NCBI GenBank assembly: GCA_028866785.1
Contig: JAGWHN010000004.1
Location: 1 to 40,975 of the forward strand
Source: Microcaldota archaeon
GTDB lineage: Archaea > Micrarchaeota > Micrarchaeia > Micrarchaeales > CABMGC01
Length of the DNA: 40,975 bases
Direction of reading: 5' to 3'
Below are positions 38,179 through 40,975 of this stretch, one piece after another. The translations under genes were made by a program, and so were the position numbers. Every line of letters begins with the position of its first letter. The stretch's first letter is position 1. Under the pieces are notes generated by a model that was not told the DNA's origin, searched no databases, and was given only the letters and a program-made list of their open reading frames with translations.

Positions 38179-39432
38179 TTATCTCTTAACTGCTACAATT
38201 CCGATGCCCAGAACAAACTCCATAGCGTTTGTTTTGATTTCAAGTTTGTAACTATTTTCCACGTAGCGCACTATCTCCTGTTGGGCCTTCTGTACTCTCT
38301 TTATCATTATTTCCTTTTCTTCAACTAGCTCCTGAATTTTTTGTCCTGTCGCAGTGGCAGGTTCCTGTAGCCTTTTTGTGCTCTCTCCTAGTCTTCCTAT
38401 CTTTTCATCACATTTTTGAAGGTAGTTTGCAAGGCCGTTTTCCTTCTTTATAATATTTTGTAATTCTCCGCTTTGGATGCTTTGCCTTATTAGAGGTATT
38501 GTCTTGAGCGCCTTTTCCCTCACCTTATCATCAAGTGTTATCTTATTTTGATTTATAATTCGCTCAAGGCTTGATACCTTCTCTTCAAATTTGCCAAAAT
38601 TTTCAAGCAGTTCCATATTATTCTTCAGGAATCCCGTGAGCGTATGTCTGTCAAATCTGAACTGGTAGTCGTACTTTTCAGACACCTTGCCATTTATCGG
38701 GCCAAAAAGTAGGTTTATCGAATTCTGAACCTCTTGAAGTTTTGACAACGCAAACTTCCTTTGCTTTTCCACTCTCTTAAACTCAATTTTTGCCCTGTCT
38801 ATCTCAGAAGAGTTGAAAGTATTAGCATCTGCCTTAAGCGCGTTTATTCTTTCATCAATCTCCTCGTACATCGCATACCTGCCTTTGAATGTCTTGACCA
38901 GTCTCTCAAGTTCCTCCTTTCTATGGACCCTATCATTCCACGCATCAGCAAAATTATTGAAGCTGCTTCCCATCTCTCTTATCATGTCCGACAATTCGGA
39001 ATCCGAATCTAGTCTGCCTTTGGCTCTCTTAAGCATCATTTCCTTCGTGCCTGTTATCAGCTCTGATTTCAGTATATATCTCTTTGAATTCGTGTGCTCT
39101 CCTTTTTCTATAAACTCAAGCTCCACAAAATACTCCTTGCACACCTCCTGCATCCTCAAGAGCCCCTGGTGTAGCTGCGAGTCCCTAACCCATACGCCAC
39201 CCGAGACAAGCTCCTTGGAAATTAGCGAATCGAAGTTCTTGATCATCCCACTGAAAATATCAACGGCGCTGTCTATTCTCTCCAAAGTTCCATTTTTTAT
39301 AGATCCATATCTGCTTATTTCAACAGCAAATTTGTCCATATTCGATGGAGAAAATGTGAGCAACTCTATCCCGACTAAAGAACTATCCTGCACTTCCTTT
39401 TTCTTTCCCAAATTTTTTATCCTATCAAACAT
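38179..39432 (-). CDS. Coiled-coil protein of unknown function
   Basis: A 417-residue protein, almost entirely helical with long coiled-coil segments (about 180-260 and 290-400, heptad-like, rich in Glu, Lys, Leu and Ile). The first 100 residues are more globular (MFDRIKNLGKKKEVQDSSLV). No ATP-binding, membrane or signal motif. It could be a structural or scaffold protein, comparable in build to SMC-arm or cytoskeletal proteins, but without their ATPase head. TATA-like CATATTTAAAGG at 39473-39484. Confidence 0.7.
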   Translation of the reverse strand: MFDRIKNLGKKKEVQDSSLVGIELLTFSPSNMDKFAVEISRYGSIKNGTLERIDSAVDIFSGMIKNFDSLISKELVSGGVWVRDSQLHQGLLRMQEVCKEYFVELEFIEKGEHTNSKRYILKSELITGTKEMMLKRAKGRLDSDSELSDMIREMGSSFNNFADAWNDRVHRKEELERLVKTFKGRYAMYEEIDERINALKADANTFNSSEIDRAKIEFKRVEKQRKFALSKLQEVQNSINLLFGPINGKVSEKYDYQFRFDRHTLTGFLKNNMELLENFGKFEEKVSSLERIINQNKITLDDKVREKALKTIPLIRQSIQSGELQNIIKKENGLANYLQKCDEKIGRLGESTKRLQEPATATGQKIQELVEEKEIMIKRVQKAQQEIVRYVENSYKLEIKTNAMEFVLGIGIVAVKR

Positions 39433-39552
39433 ATTCTAACCTTACAAATATTATTCGGATTCTCGCAAGCCCCTTTAAATATGCTACTTCCTTATCGTTT
39501 CTTTTGAATTTTCTGTAGGCTAAGCTAAACTGTCAACATAATGGCCCAGAAC

Positions 39553-39711
39553 TTAACTTCTTGCAACGAATCCAATTACTACTTCAGGGTCCCTACCATT
39601 TTTATCGTTTCTTTTTTCAAAAGCAAATTTAATTTCGACTTCCTCAGAGGTTTTCCCAAGGATCTCAAGCGCCTTCTCTTTCCCTAATTTTTTAATTTTA
39701 ATTTGATCCAC
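39553..39711 (-). CDS. 52-aa hypothetical protein
   Basis: A short frame with GTG start beginning MDQIKIKKLGKEKALEIL and ending VVIGFVARS. It starts 8 bp after the stop of the 135-aa gene on the same strand, in operon style, and reads as a plausible small helical-beta protein. No family recognised. Confidence 0.5.
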   Translation of the reverse strand: MDQIKIKKLGKEKALEILGKTSEEVEIKFAFEKRNDKNGRDPEVVIGFVARS

Positions 39712-39719
39712 AATATCAC

Positions 39720-40127
39720 TTACTCCCTTTCAGTATCCACCAAAGCTACAAGCTTTTCAACATCTATCTTTATTCCTGGGTTCTTTAGGCTGAATGGTAT
39801 TGAAAGATCCTCCACCTGCAGCTTATCTTTGGAATAATATAACGTGAGCCTGTATTCAATACCGTGACTCCAAGCGCTCTCATTTATGTCTATATTCCTA
39901 TTTTCCTTGAGTGTGCTCGCCGTTTCCAATTCCCCTGGCTTAATGTTTACTAAATCCTCTCTCAATATGGAATAAACATCATATCCCCTAGGCGCAAAAG
40001 AGAGAGATCTTACAACAACAAAATGATTTTCAGGAATGGCTCCTATTTTCTCAAGCGCGCTCACTCCCCTCCTTACTTCTAGTATTTCCTTGGGACTTAT
40101 TCCCTTCAAAACTACGGCACTATTCAT
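39720..40127 (-). CDS. Unrecognised protein (135 aa)
   Basis: MNSAVVLKGISPKEILEVRR..., a soluble protein with beta strands (NHFVVVRSLSFAPRGYDVYS, YRLTLYYSKDKLQVEDLSI) and helices. No family recognised. A TATA-like CGTATAAATC (40154-40163) lies about 31 bp upstream of the ATG. Probably co-transcribed with the 52-aa gene downstream. Confidence 0.62.
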   Translation of the reverse strand: MNSAVVLKGISPKEILEVRRGVSALEKIGAIPENHFVVVRSLSFAPRGYDVYSILREDLVNIKPGELETASTLKENRNIDINESAWSHGIEYRLTLYYSKDKLQVEDLSIPFSLKNPGIKIDVEKLVALVDTERE

Positions 40128-40240
40128 CTAAACACAATCGTATTCAGTTTTCTTGATTTATACGCTTTGCTAAATGTGCGTTTTTAATAAGAAATCCTGT
40201 GATTTTGCAAGTGTAGCCAAAACTCCAAATCAGAAATAAA

Positions 40241-40717
40241 TTAATGGCTAAGGCGCATTTTTATTTCCAGAATATCGGCTCCAGCCTCAATCTCTATTTC
40301 CTGCTTTTCTTCCCTTGCCCTAAGAATCGAAGTGTATGTCTTAATCCCCTTAAGATTAGACCTGCGGCTTTCCTCGCCTGCCGTTTCCATGACCTCAAAC
40401 CCACGCCCTTCCATTATCCTTCTTGTATTATGCATGCTTATTGCGTCGTCCGCTGACAAAACCTTCAATTCGATGTCATGCCCCACACCAAATCTTATTT
40501 TATCGGATATCTCGGGAAATGCCTTTCTTAGCCCGTATATTAGCGCTCCTAAATTTTCAGGGTTTTTTACGGCAAATCTCTCGATTGCAACGTTTATTGC
40601 CTCTAACTTTAGTTCGACTGGATATGGCCCCAACCTTTCCTTTAATTCAAGTGCATGTTTGGTTGCAACGCTACCTTTTTGCTTTTCCACCAACCTCTTG
40701 CTAATCAAGAACGCCAT
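40241..40717 (-). CDS. Unrecognised protein (158 aa)
   Basis: MAFLISKRLVEKQKGSVATK..., a soluble, charged protein with a helical first half and beta-rich second half (HDIELKVLSADDAISMHNTR, EKQEIEIEAGADILEI). No family recognised. ATTTATATAATT (40737-40748) is about 26 bp before the ATG, the position of a TATA box for a leaderless mRNA. It is the first gene after the 23S rRNA 3' end. Confidence 0.62.
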   Translation of the reverse strand: MAFLISKRLVEKQKGSVATKHALELKERLGPYPVELKLEAINVAIERFAVKNPENLGALIYGLRKAFPEISDKIRFGVGHDIELKVLSADDAISMHNTRRIMEGRGFEVMETAGEESRRSNLKGIKTYTSILRAREEKQEIEIEAGADILEIKMRLSH

Positions 40718-40777
40718 ACTGCTGCTTTCCCATTTTAATTATATAAATTCTTGCATGGGCTCCGCTAGGGGTCTGTT

Positions 40778-40792
40778 AAAACAAAAAAAGAA
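40778..40792 (-). terminator. Oligo-T terminator after 23S rRNA
   Basis: On the minus strand TTCTTTTTTTGTTTTA follows the 23S 3' end within about 10-20 nt. T-rich tracts are the usual archaeal termination signal. It also separates the rRNA unit from the gene at 40717. Confidence 0.5.
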
Positions 40793-40795
40793 TTG

Positions 40796-40975
40796 AGAAG
40801 TGAGCTTGATGTGTTAGGATTTAGTAGCAGTGCGCTCGCAGGTCGCCGAAGCTTCCTGCTTACACGCCTGCCCTATCAAAGTCGTGTAGTACAACCACCC
40901 TAAGTCTCTCGTTTCGGGTGCGGCTTCGACCTTAGATGCTTTCAGGTCTTATCCGCTAAGCGCGTGGCTACCCGG
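40796..40975 (-). rRNA. 23S ribosomal RNA, 3' end (partial)
   Basis: The minus strand shows the conserved 3' part of large-subunit rRNA: GATAAGACCTGAAAGCATCT followed by AAGGTCGAAGCC, then GATAGGGCAGGCGTGTAAGC. It runs off the right edge. The exact mature 3' end is uncertain by some bases (about 40795-40800). No 5S rRNA gene follows in the 60 bp before the next gene. Confidence 0.92.

Noticed and set aside
39492..39615. 14-nt direct repeat TTATCGTTTCTTTT at 39492 and 39602
   Set aside because: Low-complexity T-rich sequence; only two copies, so chance is likely.
1..40975. CRISPR arrays, insertion sequences and attachment sites
   Set aside because: No regularly spaced direct repeats, transposase motifs or tRNA-anchored duplications were seen; the inverted repeats near 8.2-9.0 kb are not CRISPR-like.

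Overview
This window looks like the chromosome of an archaeon. The evidence is an archaeal S10-type ribosomal operon ending in the initiation factor aIF1, archaeal PCNA and primase large subunit, TATA-box promoters 25-30 bp before start codons that are often leaderless, and two intron- or insertion-containing tRNAs. Small compact genes, many unrecognised small proteins and an 11-gene complex I set without NuoEFG fit an ARMAN/Micrarchaeota-like member of DPANN. That placement is an inference from gene content, not a phylogeny.

Layout. 1-3675: rpl4 (end)-rpl23-rpl2-rps19-rpl22-rps3-rpl29-aIF1 on the plus strand; L22 has a long His-rich tail. 3704-4238: a toxin-first RelE/RelB-type module with an operator-like inverted repeat. 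4241-8154: CBS protein, anchored surface protein, TMEM175-type channel, a stand-alone nuoM and small membrane proteins. 8155-9058: AT-rich stretch with many inverted repeats and one doubtful ORF. 9059-12177: membrane FKBP, an unknown protein, tRNA-Asp with a 35-nt variable region, an HTH-CBS regulator, and HIT and DUF1653 genes behind an intron-containing tRNA-Tyr. 12301-16908: two unknown small genes, a polytopic membrane protein with two AAA+ domains, and a convergent OB-fold protein. 16914-24948: the nuo operon (A-B-C-small TM protein-D-H-I-J-K-L-N in transcription order). 25006-29097: ankyrin-like protein, then a replication cluster (PCNA, unknown protein, PriL-like protein without Fe-S cysteines, 46-aa zinc finger). 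29246-30397: very small genes separated by hairpins, with a degenerate Fic protein. 30492-36818: endonuclease IV, HerA-like ATPase with a nuclease-like C-terminus, SIMPL protein, nucleotidyltransferase, surface protein, rhodanese. 36815-40717: HD phosphohydrolase and five unrecognised genes. 40796-end: 3' end of 23S rRNA on the minus strand.

Together, the nuo cluster plus the distant nuoM give a complete membrane arm and quinone module but no NADH-input module, so the electron donor is not visible here. The best candidates for undescribed biology are the membrane-anchored tandem AAA+ protein, the unusual primase large subunit with its unknown operon partners, the HerA-nuclease fusion, the extra two-TM protein in the nuo operon, and the tRNA-Asp insertion. 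All functional statements rest on motif reading; no database search was run.
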